This document shows positions 18,635-28,874 of a stretch of DNA of 64,000 nt, piece after piece. Below the pieces are notes generated by a model. That model saw only the letters and a program-made list of their open reading frames with translations. It did not search any database and was not told the origin of the DNA. The translations under genes were made by a program, and so were the position numbers. This DNA is from Rhynchopus sp. YZ270_cl-10 (taxonomy: Eukaryota; Euglenozoa; Diplonemea; Diplonemida; Diplonemidae), in contig OZ037915.1 of assembly GCA_964035575.1 (NCBI GenBank), forward strand, positions 744,001 through 808,000. Reading direction: 5' to 3'. How positions within the stretch are numbered: position 1 is the stretch's first letter; every line of letters begins with the position of its first letter.

Positions 18635-20185
18635 TTACTCTGATTCATCCCCTTCCCCCTCTTCCTCTTCCTCCTCTACTCTCTTCTGTGACCCTGCGCG
18701 GTCTGGCTGTTCATCACCGTCCGCTTCTCCGTCAGCACCCCTCTTCCGCTTTCTCGAGGCCTCTGTGAGGACCTTATGGAGTTCTTTCTTCTTCTGCATG
18801 AGCAGTGTTTGGTGGGTGGTGCGCAGCTCCTTAATGCCTGCTACCCCTTCCACTTCCGAGAGGGGAATTCTCTGAGAAAGCAGCCCCTTCTTTTCTTGCT
18901 CAAGAACGGTCCGCAGCACGGTGACACTATCTGCCACCATTGCCCGCAACTCCCCTGCATTCTTCGCCCCAGACACATTGTATGAGACAGTAGGCAATGC
19001 ACCCACCCGGCTGTTCTGCTCCGCCCTCTTCCTCAACGCTAAAAACTCCTCCTGCTCCTCCTCGCTCTCCACCAATGTCACCGCAGTACCCGATCTCCCT
19101 GCCCTCGCAGTACGCCCCACCCTATGGATGTACGTCTGAATAAAAGGGGGGACTTCATAGTTCACCACTAAAGACACCCTGTCAACGTCAAGACCTCTGG
19201 CAAGCGCGTCTGAGCAAATTCCGCAGGTAGATACACCAAGGCGGAGGTTGTGTACCACAGAGGACCGTTCCGCTCCGGTAAGCTGTCCACTGAATTCTTC
19301 AGCAGAAGCGCCAAGTAGTTGCAACATACGGGCCAGGTTGTGTGCAGAGTCGGTGGTCTTCGTAAAGACCAGAACGGTTCCCTTCTCTTCGGTAAGGAGT
19401 TTACGTAGGGCGAGAATCTTTTCTCCTGCGGGGCAGACCCCGATGATTTCGGTGAGGGTGTCTGGGATGGCGTAACGCTGTACATTTGTTAAGGTAGATC
19501 CATCGGAGGAGAGCATGAAATGGCGTGGGTTGGCGAGCTTTGCTTGGTTAAGCTTTGCGAGGTTGTGCGTCAAGGTTGCAGAGAAGAGCAGACGGTGAAG
19601 TGGGGCAGATGAAGCCGACTCCGCAGCACCACACCTCGCGCGGTTATCTTCAAAGGTATGCAGCACGGTGCGCAGCCAATCCTGGGTGGTGTCGGCAAGA
19701 AGCATATCACATTCGTCTAGTACAAGATACCTCAAATACTTTAAGTCAAAGCCGCTGATATTCGAAATCAGCTCAATCAAACGCGACGGTGTGACAACAA
19801 GAACATCTGGTTGGTGCGAGACATATCGTGCCTTATCTACCCGCAGCAAATCCTCTCCAGATGCAAGCTGTGTCACCAACCCCGTCTTTTTGAACAGCTT
19901 CATCGTCGAAAAAACCTGCTGTGCCAGCTCCTTTCTCGGTGTAACAACAATGCATCTCAACCGGGGCACCACCCTTCCCCTCAAAGACTCTACAATAGGC
20001 ACAGCATACGCGAGGGTTTTGCCAGACCCGGTAGGGCTGCAGACACACACATCGTAGCGCACCTTCGCCTCGTACGAAGCAAGGATGTGAGAGTAAATCT
20101 TCTCCTGCACCGGGAACAGCGAGTCAAACCCTGCGGCCCCAAGGCATCCCTGGATCTCCTCGCTCAAAAAGGAGGGAAGTGGCAT
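18635..20185 (-). CDS. DDX51: DEAD-box ATP-dependent RNA helicase, DDX51/Dbp6-like (516 aa)
   Basis: ATG at 20185-20183, intronless. All helicase motifs are visible: Q-motif region LFPVQEKI, motif I SPTGSGKT (50-57), Ia TPRKELAQQV, Ib TPSRLIEL, II DECD (157-160, instead of DEAD), III SAT (202-204), IV VLVFTKTTDSAHNLARML, V ALARGLDVDRV and VI YIHRVGRTARAGRSG. The FPVQ form of the Q motif, the RVVPRLRCIVVTPRKELAQQ segment and QDWL after motif II match DDX51/yeast Dbp6, which acts in early 60S ribosome assembly in the nucleolus. The C-terminal 60 residues are basic then acidic (RKRKRGADGEADGDE, EEEEEGEGDE), as in many nucleolar helicases. Confidence 0.88.
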   Translation of the reverse strand: MPLPSFLSEEIQGCLGAAGFDSLFPVQEKIYSHILASYEAKVRYDVCVCSPTGSGKTLAYAVPIVESLRGRVVPRLRCIVVTPRKELAQQVFSTMKLFKKTGLVTQLASGEDLLRVDKARYVSHQPDVLVVTPSRLIELISNISGFDLKYLRYLVLDECDMLLADTTQDWLRTVLHTFEDNRARCGAAESASSAPLHRLLFSATLTHNLAKLNQAKLANPRHFMLSSDGSTLTNVQRYAIPDTLTEIIGVCPAGEKILALRKLLTEEKGTVLVFTKTTDSAHNLARMLQLLGASAEEFSGQLTGAERSSVVHNLRLGVSTCGICSDALARGLDVDRVSLVVNYEVPPFIQTYIHRVGRTARAGRSGTAVTLVESEEEQEEFLALRKRAEQNSRVGALPTVSYNVSGAKNAGELRAMVADSVTVLRTVLEQEKKGLLSQRIPLSEVEGVAGIKELRTTHQTLLMQKKKELHKVLTEASRKRKRGADGEADGDEQPDRAGSQKRVEEEEEEGEGDESE

Positions 20186-20625
20186 TTAAAACGGATTTTT
20201 TCCCCACTCAATTCAAAATGTGTATACGGCGGGGGTGTGGTGTGGGTCCCCTGCTATTGGTGGGGGGGGTGAAAAGGAAGTGTGTGAAAAGAAAGTATCG
20301 TTATTAATGTAGACACCTCCGACAGACCTAGGTACGATGCCCAGCTGGATGAAAACACAAAAGTACCCTGCGGCCAACAAAGAAAGGTGAAGTTGATAGT
20401 GCAAAATACCGGATGCGTTGGAATAAATGGCTTCTAATCTAAGGTCAAAGGATGGGGGTGGGGGAGAAAGGGTCTTTTATTTGTTTGTATACGATGCGTT
20501 ATGTTCGCTAAAGGATCGTTTGGAAAAAAAGGGGGACTTCAAAAACAAAAACAAAAAAACGAATAACTTGAGAAACAGAAGACATGCACCTCACGAAGGG
20601 CACACATCTCACATAGAAATTCATA
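20186..20625. other. Spacer with R6 and R3 repeats
   Basis: R6 copy at 20297-20362 (GTTATTAATGTAG, GGTACGATGCCCAGC, GGATGAAAACACAAA) followed by an R3 fragment at 20388-20420 (GTGAAGTTGATAGTGCAAAA). No gene. Confidence 0.55.
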
Positions 20626-20641
20626 TGGGTCGATTTCAAAA

Positions 20642-21094
20642 CCCCCCCCCCCAAAAGTTCTTTTTTGTCTTTTTCATGATATAGGCAGTTTTTTTGCAGT
20701 CTGAGGTCCGGAACCGCCCCAAAAACGATTTTCTGGGAGGTTTTGGGAGGTTTTGGGGCGAAATGGACCTTTTTTGACCATTTTTATGGTATTTTTAGGC
20801 TGTTTTTGGCCCTTCTTCTTACACAGCCTATTGGGGGTCAAAATAGCTATTTTTGACCAAAAAACATCAAATAAGCACCAAGATAGCTATTTTGACCCCC
20901 AATAGGCTGTGTAAGAAGAAGGGCCAAAAACAGCCTAAAAATACCATAAAAATGGTCAAAAAAGGTCCATTTCGCCCCAAAACCTCCCAAAACCTCCCAG
21001 AAAATCGTTTTTGGGGCGGTTCCGGACCTCAGACTGCAAAAAAACTGCCTATATCATGAAAAAGACAAAAAAGAACTTTTGGGGGGGGGGGGGG
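20642..21094. repeat. Perfect foldback: 198-bp arms, 32-bp loop
   Basis: Left arm 20653-20850 and right arm 20883-21080 are exact reverse complements base for base by eye. A C11 run and a G14 run extend the arms outward. No protein is encoded. It would extrude as a long hairpin. It interrupts the left inverted end of the 20626-23963 element, so it is the younger of the two. Confidence 0.9.
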
Positions 21095-21332
21095 TAGGGG
21101 GGGTCACACAGTGTTCCTAATTTTGCGTTTAAAACGTTTAAAACGTTTTAAACGTTTTAAATTATTTAAAACGCGTTTTAAACGTTTTAAACGTTTTAAA
21201 CTCGAATAAAAAACGGGTGACAGTTCTGCACAAAAAAACGTAAAAAATGTGGGGGGAATTTTTTGAATTTTTTTTTTCTGTATCAAAAATCATAGTTTTG
21301 GTGCATCTGGGGTCAATTTAGCCTGGTTTTTC

Positions 21333-21614
21333 TTGGTTTCTCCTGCTAACTTGTTTCCTGTACGGTACCCTAATGAGTGCGCCAAAACCTGGCTGATCAA
21401 GCGCTTGGTGCCAGCATTTGATGTGTCAAAAATTCCCAGCGGGTTCCAGATGGGTAACAGGGTACTTAAGGCTGAGTATGACAGGGTCATGGTTCCTGTG
21501 AGAGCAGCCCTAGCAAAGAGCCTGCACATCTCGGTATACGTTGATGGCTGGAAGGCGCACAACGACGAGAAGGTGTTCACCCTTGTCGCGAAGGTGCGGA
21601 TGCCCGCCCTGTAA
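21333..21614 (+). pseudogene. hAT transposase fragment (DUF659-like)
   Basis: A 93-codon frame with LHISVYVDGWKAHNDEKVFT, the start of the DUF659 region of hAT transposases in which the Asp belongs to the RNase-H-fold active site. Only this piece remains; N-terminal finger and dimerisation domain are absent. Confidence 0.6.
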
Positions 21615-21703
21615 GCACAAAAGTTTTGGAGGAGGACTTGCACAATGCGGAGGAGATCTGCACGCACCTGCATGAGAAAAAGATAAGTTGAGTGGGCTAG
21701 TGT

Positions 21704-22275
21704 GTGATGGGGACACCATGGGACACCACTGTGTCTTCTCTGTTCACAACAGCAGCGGCGGACGACCTGGAGAAGTTCATGCGGGTGGAGGACTCCCCTG
21801 GTAGAGCTGCTGCGACATCGACCAAGCTACCTGCAGGCGACAGCTGGCTTGCCGGAGCGATAGAGACTGTGGAGGAGACGGGAGCCTATCGCCACAGCAT
21901 ACGCGCACCCTTACTGGACCACGACCCCGTGTCACCGTGGGAGTGGGATCGTACGCTGAATGACGTGCTGATCACACCAGAAATACCGGGTGTCAGCAAG
22001 AGTGACTCTGCAAGCAGCAAAGAGAACCGGCAAAGGACGGAACTGGCTCTTGCGGCTCTGCCACCCCACACGGTACGCGTCTACACAGACGGATCCTTGC
22101 ACACGGTAAACAGAACACCACGCGCTTCACTGACCACCAGACCAGCGCACCCCCAAGGAGGAGTGGGGCCATCTTCTATTACAACGACGGCTCCACTACA
22201 CCAAAGGGGGCACATCAAGCATCCAGTGGCGCAGGCACACTCTGCTCGGCCTATCAGGCAGAGCTGGTGGCACCT
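21704..22275 (+). pseudogene. Broken retroelement fragment with RNase H motifs
   Basis: Carries an RNase-H-like VYTDGS motif and, further on, an AYQAEL motif typical of the RNase H domain of LINE-like retroelements. It is a broken fossil lying inside the hAT element; there is no reverse transcriptase beside it. The family is uncertain. Confidence 0.5.
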
Positions 22276-22307
22276 TGTAATTAGACACCATGCGGTGTCT
22301 AATTACA
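22276..22307. repeat. Perfect 14-bp stem, 4-base loop
   Basis: TGTAATTAGACACC then ATGC then the exact complement. It lies at the 3' edge of the RNase H remnant inside the hAT element. Could be a remnant of a further tiny palindromic insertion. Confidence 0.7.
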
Positions 22308-23963
22308 CCGTGCCTGCTGCCACTGAAAAGTTCAGCAAAGAGGAAAATACCACATTTTTTCGCAAAGACATTTTTTTTTGCCTGCAAAAAAAAAAAAATT
22401 TTTTTTTTTTTTTTGCCTGAAAAGCCAAAATTCACCACCGTTTTTTATTCGAGTTTAAAACGTTTAAAACAGTTTAAAACGTTTAGAATTTAAAACGTTT
22501 AAAACGTTTAGTTTAAAACTAGCGTTAGGAACACTGGGGTCACATCCCATGTTAAAAGTGAGGACACCGACCAAAAAAAATTTTTTTTGAGAAAAAAATG
22601 GACATCACCCTGAAAAACCAGAAAATATGGTCCCCAGGTGACCTACAATTCAATTCCGCCTGGTTTTGGACACTTCTGAGCACTTGTGGGGGTCTAATTC
22701 GAATTTTTCAAAAAAAAAAAAAACGGCCTGGGACAGGGTTTGTACTTTGGCACCTTTCAAATCGGGGTGCAATCAAAACCCATTAAAAACACCGTTGGAA
22801 CGCATTGAGAGGGCGGGAAAAGTGCCGGGGGCACTGGATTGGCAGTTCTACGCCAAGTCCGCTCTAAAATCCTTGTGTAGACGCAGTGGAATGGCAGTAA
22901 AGGCAAAGCGCCGTATCCACTGTGGAGTAGGCCTGCTGAAGGTGTCCTCAGAGGCGATTCTGCAAGCCCTGGGGAGATTGGGTTTAAGAAAACACGCGAA
23001 AAGGGGAGGAAAGTGACGTGTGTGGCATTGGGCCTCCCACGCGTCCTCCTCGCGGGTCATTGCGTATTGCTTGTCGTCAAGCAGTCTGGCCTTGCCACAT
23101 TGGAGCAGTGTGCCTAAGTTCCCAATACGGCGTTCCTTGTCCCTGTGAGCTTTGAGGACGCCCCGCTCTTGCCGCTATATTTTGTGGCGTGCCTGTCCGT
23201 CTTCAGGAGGGATATCTCTTTCCTCCCACAATAATCTGAGTGTGGGGTCTAAGAAGATAAAGAAGACGAGGCAGATGCGGGTCGGTGCTTTAGTCGAGTC
23301 TATGACTGGATATCCATATACGTGGCTAGTACAGGGCTATTGCAGACTGAACTGCAAAACCAAGGGGAGGAATTGGGCATTGCAATATCTGGAAAGTCAT
23401 ACGAGGTGATTCTTTTAAAAGGAAGGTACCCTGAGGGACCGGGTGAGGCAGTGACGGCAGATCTGCTCGATAATTTACACCTGACTAATTTTCCTCCCTA
23501 AATTGATCACTCCCTGGCCTATTAATGGTGTGGGTACCTAAGCCCGTGTATACATTGGTCACTACGACCCACAAAATACAGATGCCAGGTGACCGTCTTG
23601 TCTTGTTTTGGCTGTATTCAAACGCAATTAGATGACATTAGGCAAGATGTATCCTTTACTTCCTAAAATATGAGACATGGGCTGTTGCCATGGCCATATC
23701 TCGTTTATGTGCTAAAAAATAGGAATAGGCAAGGTACAGACCCTGTCCCACGACCCCTTTTTTTTTCGGAATTTTGATTTTCTGGTCACTTCCGGTCACT
23801 ATTTTTGGTATTTTCGGGCCTCCAGGACGTTTTCCGGGGGGTCTTGGGTAGTGACTTGTGGGGTCGGACACTGCGCTACGCGTAGAATTCAAAAACTCTG
23901 AAAAAATGCATTGTCCTCCCCTTGTGACCCCCCCTAGGGGGGGGGGGTTTTGAAATCGACCCA

Positions 23964-24139
23964 TATACTACACACAAGCAATCCTTTTCGTTGCTGTAAA
24001 GCGACAAAACATAGTTCAAAAACATACTACTGGGTTATCCACACTCAAAACACACAACTTGGATAGACTAGAAAAATTATTTCACTCCATTCCGAGACAG
24101 TTCAGGGGTCTCCTACTCTTTCCTCCTCCCCTCACGACC
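23964..24139. other. Short spacer after the composite element
   Basis: 176 bp with nothing recognised; it is the 3' flank of the gene ending at 24140. Confidence 0.4.
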
Positions 24140-25138
24140 TCACGACGTTCTCCCCTTTTTCCTATATGCTGGTGTATCACCCCCTGCATGAAGATAGGTA
24201 ACGAGAGAACTCCACTCCTCCGGCGCGTGGACAAGCACTGCAGGCTCGGGGACGTATTTCGAGTGGAGGGCCTGCATGGCGGCGCTCTGGTCTCTCAGCG
24301 TTTGGTCGTGGAGACGCGCTGCGCTTGCAAGCTGCTGGCGTCGTGTCAGCTGTTTTGTTTGGGCGTACGTCCCCTTGGCACTGTGCACTAATGTTCTAGG
24401 TGGCAGACGGACGTCGTATTTGCTGTACAACTGTTCTCTCGCGGTGTAGACATTGTATTCATTGTCCCCGTGGACGCCTTTGTAGAGTCTGCTTACAGAG
24501 CGTTTCAATTGAGGGCCGTTCATAGGCTTCTTGGCCTTTGCAGGGGGCGGTGTAGGGTTATATGCCGTCTCCACCTTCTTCCGCACAGCCTGCTCCCAGG
24601 TCACGGAGCGGTCGTATTGCTTCGTCATCTCCTTTGTTGTCAACGCCCTTCCCTTCTCAGGGGGTTTGCAGTATCGTGCAGTCAGTTTTGCTTGGGAGTT
24701 CGCCTGCCGTTGCATGCCCGCTTCATAGAGCCGTGCGACTAGCTTTTCATCTTCGTCCTTCGCATTTTTTTTCGGCGTCGAAGGAACAAAATGGACCTCC
24801 GCAGAATACGAGACAGACCCGCTCGGACGCCAAGGGTGTTCCCTCACCACCTCTTCCAGGGGCACCGGAGGGCGGGAGATGGTCAGCGCATCGGACATCC
24901 TGGTGAAGGCCTTGGCATTGAGGGGGTACGTATGCAGGCCTTCCTCTGGTTTGTGCGGCGCAACGAAGCCCCGACGCATGGCACGCTGTTCGTCCTGCGC
25001 TGCAGTGGAGCCACACAACACCATCGCAACCTGTGCAGGTCCGTTCTTCCGCCCTGGACGCAGGGAGCTCTCTTCCAAGCTCATATGAACAGCAGAAGGA
25101 ACAGCTCCGCAGGCAATAGGATCACCCACCCCAGCCAT
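24140..25138 (-). CDS. Conserved-looking protein of unknown function (332 aa)
   Basis: Start chosen at the first ATG, 25138-25136 (MAGVGDPIACG); the open frame to 25231 begins with GTG. The sequence is basic, with short helical repeats of the type LVARLYEAGMQRQANSQAKL and LKRSVSRLYKGVHGDNEYNV, each followed by a YxxKYxxP-like turn (ARYCKPPEKG, SKYDVRLPP, SKYVPEP). Similar RLY...KY repeats occur in small conserved proteins of trypanosomatids; this is a resemblance from memory. No enzyme motif, signal peptide or membrane segment. Confidence 0.72.
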   Translation of the reverse strand: MAGVGDPIACGAVPSAVHMSLEESSLRPGRKNGPAQVAMVLCGSTAAQDEQRAMRRGFVAPHKPEEGLHTYPLNAKAFTRMSDALTISRPPVPLEEVVREHPWRPSGSVSYSAEVHFVPSTPKKNAKDEDEKLVARLYEAGMQRQANSQAKLTARYCKPPEKGRALTTKEMTKQYDRSVTWEQAVRKKVETAYNPTPPPAKAKKPMNGPQLKRSVSRLYKGVHGDNEYNVYTAREQLYSKYDVRLPPRTLVHSAKGTYAQTKQLTRRQQLASAARLHDQTLRDQSAAMQALHSKYVPEPAVLVHAPEEWSSLVTYLHAGGDTPAYRKKGRTS

Positions 25139-25741
25139 GGGTAGGCTAGAGGAGGGGAGGGGGGCACCCCTGTACTGTTTTCTTTTGACTACCTTTTCAA
25201 TGACGTGGGTTTTGACGTCACGTCGCACCAAAAAAAAAAATCAGATTTTTGGAGGTTTTGTTTTGAGTAACAAAAGCGCCTCAGAGTGTCGAACCTCCCC
25301 CCTCAGCAAAAGACAGATGAGGTGCCCAAAGGGGGGGGGGAATGAAACCTACCTAGAATGGTATTTGAAAAGGGAGAGTTTGTGTGTGGGCCCTGTAGAC
25401 AAAGAGGTATCGTTCGGGGGAGGAGGAGGGGGGCTTTGCAAATATGATACACCTCGTTCTAATTTTCGTTACTGTGGGGAAGGGGGAAAGGGGAAAAGGG
25501 GGAAAGGGGGTGGGAAGCTAGTTACAGCTAGTAAGCGGGCAAAAGAGCTGACTCCCGCCCCAACAACCCTTTGGCAGTACCTCTAGAAGAATGTATTACA
25601 CCCGGTTCTTAAGAAAAGGCAAAAAAACGAAGTTAGAAAGGTCAGATACCCACAACACCCCCCTCCCCTGAGGTCACGGCCTCTTTTGTACCCCCCTCCG
25701 TATTGTCTGTGATACGTTTGTCCCCAAAAAATAGCGCTTCC
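25139..25741. other. G/A-rich spacer
   Basis: G- and A-rich on the plus strand (pyrimidine-rich on the gene strand), consistent with UTR sequence between two minus-strand genes. No other feature seen. Confidence 0.4.
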
Positions 25742-26803
25742 TTAAAGCTCCCAGAACTGTTTGCCTTCCTTATTTTTAATGTCTCTGTCTGCGCCGTTTT
25801 GTAGGAGAAGACTGCCGATTTCCCTGTGTGTGGAGAAATGTAAATTGAAAAAGTGATTTTTTGTGCAAACGCCTCTCGTGTGATCAGAGGATGAATTCGG
25901 ATTTTTTTTCCCATCTGTTCAACCAGGCACTCCGCTAGGTACTAAAGTTCTGTTGATTGTCAACAGAACTTTTTGAAAATGGGGAAAAAAAGAAAAAAAA
26001 AAAAAGTTCTGCTAAGTGGTTCAGACCCGTTCTACCTGTCAAAAAAGCTCAGGGGAAGAAGATATGGAGAGGTGAGTGCTCAAACGTCCCAAAAAAGTCA
26101 AAATCGGGCGTTGGTAAAAAAAAAAGTTGCGTACCGTGCGCCTGCGGCGCAAGCATGTACCCCACCAACGTGGACCATCAACAGAATATTTTCAAAATCG
26201 GAAATCCTAGCGGAGAGCCTGATCTGTTCTTCCAAAAAAAAAAAAAAACCCCCCATACTTATTCCCCTCGATAGAAGCATAATGGAGTGGGGTGTCCCCA
26301 ACTCTGTCCTGCGCATTCACATCCGCTCCGTTCGCCAGCAGCGTTTCAATCACCTCTGCTGCAGACTTGATCACTGCACGGTGCAGCGGGGTTTGCAGCG
26401 AGCCGTCAGCTACGGTACAGTCCGCCCCCGCCTTCAGGAGTTTGTGCGCGATGTTGACGCGGTTTTTGGAGACTGCCACGAAGAGGGGGGTCTTGCTGTT
26501 GGACTCATCGAAGTGCTGATTGACGTCGACCTTCTGCTCCTTCAGGATCATGTCCACCACGCTCTCTATCCCCGCACTGCACGCAGACAGCAGCGGTGTC
26601 ATCCCCCCCTCATCCACAGTATCCACATCCGCCCCTTTCTGCAGCAAAAACCCCACCACCGTCGGCTGCCCCATGCACACCGCCCAGTGCAGCGCGGTGC
26701 GGTCCTCCTCGTCCATGGTATTCACATCAATGCCGCGCAGGCAGTCCTCCACCTCATCAAGCTTCCCTTCTTTCGCTGCAGTCATTAAGCGAGATATCGA
26801 CAT
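25742..26803 (-). CDS. Ankyrin-repeat protein, two exons (208 aa)
   Basis: ATG at 26803. Exon 1 26803-26259 and exon 2 25823-25742, split by a 435-nt GTATGG...CACAG intron; the join restores an ankyrin repeat that exon 1 breaks (ASIEGNK then EIGSLLLQNGADRDIKNKEG). Six ankyrin units are visible, for example DRTALHWAVCMGQPTVVGFL, GGMTPLLSACSAGIESVV, TPLFVAVSKNRVNIAHKLL and QTPLHRAVIKSAAEVIETLL. The protein ends shortly into the last unit (KEGKQFWEL). It is almost wholly ankyrin, so a binding or adaptor role is likely. The intron contains a perfect palindrome (25944-25972) and an R3-like fragment (25862-25890). Confidence 0.85.
25944..25972. repeat. Perfect 13-bp stem, 3-base loop inside an intron
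   Basis: AAAGTTCTGTTGA, TTG, then the exact complement. Lies in the intron of the ankyrin gene, about 120 nt before its acceptor. Confidence 0.7.
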
Positions 26804-27317
26804 ATTTATTTTTCCCCTCTTAAAGTTTTGAAGGGTTTGAAGGGAGGAGCGGAGGAGGGGGAGAAGAAGAAGAAAATATTATTCAATCGAAAGATGGAGT
26901 TTATCCACCAGCGTCGTCTCCTCTTTTTTGTAAATACGAAAAGAATCTTGTTCCCTTGTATTTTTTTGCAAATAATGGGGTACAGCCAGGGAGAAGAAGA
27001 ATAAAATGCTGAGGGGTGGACTATTGAAGAAAAATAAAGAGAGAAATAGAAGGGGGAAAAAAAGCGGCACCTCGAAATACCCTGGAAAGGGAATTTCGTA
27101 CGAATCGCTTCTGAAATGCCAGACCAATGTTTGTCATTGGAGGAAATACCACCACAATTCCTCTTTGACTGTACACACTGCAATTTTTGTATTATGAAAT
27201 GACAAATGGCACACAATCATCACTCCATTACAAAATTCATTTTTTTTGTGGTTACCATCTTGCTAATGCGCTCCCCCCCTCCCTCCTCCTCCAGCAAGAC
27301 AAAAAACCTTCAAAGTA
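26804..27317. other. 514-bp spacer
   Basis: A- and T-rich, with frames on both strands that lack coding character. I see nothing in it. Confidence 0.4.
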
Positions 27318-28737
27318 TCAGCCTTGCACTTCTTCTGGACTTCCAGGACTATCTCCTTCTGCATCATTTTTTGTCCTCAGAACGGCGGACATGATGGCAC
27401 CTATCTCGTACCCCCTCTCTGCGATGCGCATCACTGACTGAAGAGGGTTTTTGTGCAGCCTCTGCAAACGTTGCGCTGAGAGCGCTGCTGCAGGCGCTGT
27501 GGAGGGCCGCGCACCACCACCACCACCACCACCTCCTCCTCCTCCCTCAGGGCCTTTTATAGGCACCACCGCGGAGACTGGACGTGATTTTGCGCAGGCA
27601 CTTCCTGTACGGTGCAGACGGGTGCTCCAGTACCGTTTTTTCTTTTCCTTCATTCGTTCCGCTTCAAGGCGTGCGTTTTCCCCAGCAGGTCCCTTGAGTT
27701 GGGTACGCATGGTGCCGCTGTTGCAGTAGTTGCTGGTATCAAAGGGGAGGGGCATTTCGCTTGCGCTGGGTCGGGTGCTGAAGACCGGGGCAGGGGAGCG
27801 TCGTGATGTGCTGAGGGAGGAGAGGGCAGCGGCAGACCCGTCTGCGTATTTGAAGGTGCCTGAGGTCTCGCACTTTGCAGGCTTCTTGCCGTGCGCGCTG
27901 GTGGAGAAGTGTGTGCTTGCCTGCACTGCTTCTACTGCCTTGTAGTTTGGGTTGTAGATAGGCCCGGGGCTCTCCTCGTGGATGGTCCACTTCATGTCGC
28001 GGGGGTCCTTGGAGATAACGCCTCCTTGGCTTTTGTCCATCAAGTGGCTGAGGGTGTGCGACTCAGAGGAGTAGTACCCAGGGGCAGGGCCGGTGGTGCC
28101 TCTGAAAGGGGGAGTGGTTTTGAGTGTTGAGTTTTTTTAGTTTTGAGGTACAGTAACACAACACAACATTGGTGGGGTAGGAAAACACTTTCCTTAGAGT
28201 TTTGAAAGCGGGGATGCAAAACAAAACCAAAAAAAAAAAAAAAACTCCATACTTCAACAGCAACGGATCCTTCGGAAACGACGTACTCGACGTCGCAAGG
28301 TTGAAGTTCACCGTATACGACTTCGCCTGGGTTGCCTTCCACGCCTTTTCGATATCAAACTGGCTTTTCACTGCGTTACAGGGTGCCACAGACTTGAGCG
28401 CCTTCCACCCAAAGCGCGGCTCCAGACTGAACGTCGCTGAAAAGCTCTTCGGCTGCGTAAACTTATACGCTCTTTCACAGGACCCTGGCGGTACGTCGGG
28501 GGCACAGGTCTTCACCTCTGTTATCGGGTTTGCACGCTTCCCTGTATTGCTCCTCATGGTCATGAGAACCCGGCGGTCCCTGAAGGGAGACGCAGTGCCA
28601 TTCCGATAGGGCCCCGGTGTGGTGATCACCTCAGGGCGCTTGGAGTGCCGTGACAGCCGTGCGAAGGTGGCTTCCTGCGTCGCCTTGGCATGACGAAGAT
28701 CGGCCTGATCTAAAGAGCTCTCCTCTTCGCTCTCCAT
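27318..28737 (-). CDS. SHIPPO/STPGR-repeat flagellar protein, two exons (422 aa)
   Basis: ATG at 28737. Exon 1 28737-28253, exon 2 28101-27318, with a 151-nt GTATGG...TTTCAG intron; the joint reads LLLK then GTTGPAPGYYSS. Three PGPxY-type turns are visible (VITTPGPYRNG, TGPAPGYYSS, ESPGPIYNPNY), the signature of the SHIPPO/ODF3 (CIMAP) family whose members sit on or inside axonemal and other stable microtubules. The C-terminal part is basic with a Gly run (GPEGGGGGGGGGGGARPSTA) and helices toward the end. A flagellar axoneme role is inferred from the family. Confidence 0.8.
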
Positions 28738-28874
28738 TTTTGCAAAGATATACTACTAGATATGTTCAGAAGAGAAGAGAGAATGTGTGTGAAAACTGAA
28801 ATCGTTGTAATTTATTTTAGGGGAGAAAGAGAGAGAGAGAGAGGGAAAAGAGGGTAAGAGGAAAATAGCAATCA
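28738..28874 (-). promoter_or_regulatory. Polypyrimidine tract and AG upstream of the SHIPPO gene
   Basis: On the minus strand a long C/T tract (CTCTCTCTCTCTCTTTCTCC) and a second one (TTCTCTCTTCTCTTCTG) precede TCTAG about 18 nt before the start codon: a plausible spliced-leader acceptor. Confidence 0.35.

Larger units (their letters stand above)
21109..22536 (+). mobile_element. hAT transposon with perfect 8-bp target duplication
   Basis: Inverted ends CAGTGTTCCTAA (21109) and GTTAGGAACACTG (to 22536) are flanked by identical 8-bp copies GGGTCACA at 21101-21108 and 22537-22544, the hAT hallmark. Both subterminal zones (21124-21205 and 22449-22520) are arrays of TTTAAAACG and its complement, likely transposase-binding repeats. 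Inside are a DUF659-type hAT transposase fragment and a retroelement RNase H remnant, so this is a non-autonomous composite. Confidence 0.85.
20626..23963. mobile_element. Composite TA-flanked TIR element with two elements nested inside
   Basis: Ends TGGGTCGATTTCAAAACCCC (20626 onward) and its complement (to 23963) are flanked by TA on both sides (20624-20625, 23964-23965), as in Tc1/mariner-like insertions. The inverted ends continue as CCCCTAGGGGGGGTCACA. The left end is split by a foldback element (20642-21094), and directly after it sits a hAT element (21109-22536) with its own target duplication. Removing both leaves an outer element of about 1.5 kb. Its own interior (22545-23930) carries only fragments, such as a 56-codon run near 22850-23016 (GMAVKAKRRIHCGVGLLKVS) that I cannot place. 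Confidence 0.7.

Noticed and set aside
21124-22520. TTTAAAACG arrays as an independent satellite
   Set aside because: They sit at both subterminal ends of the hAT element in inverted arrangement, so they are part of it.
22666-23016. 116-residue ORF with a basic C-terminal part in the composite element
   Set aside because: Not recognisable as any transposase or host protein; kept only as a mention under the element.
25642-25914. 90-residue minus-strand ORF after the ankyrin gene
   Set aside because: A different frame of the same stretch continues the ankyrin repeat through a spliced exon, which explains the sequence better.
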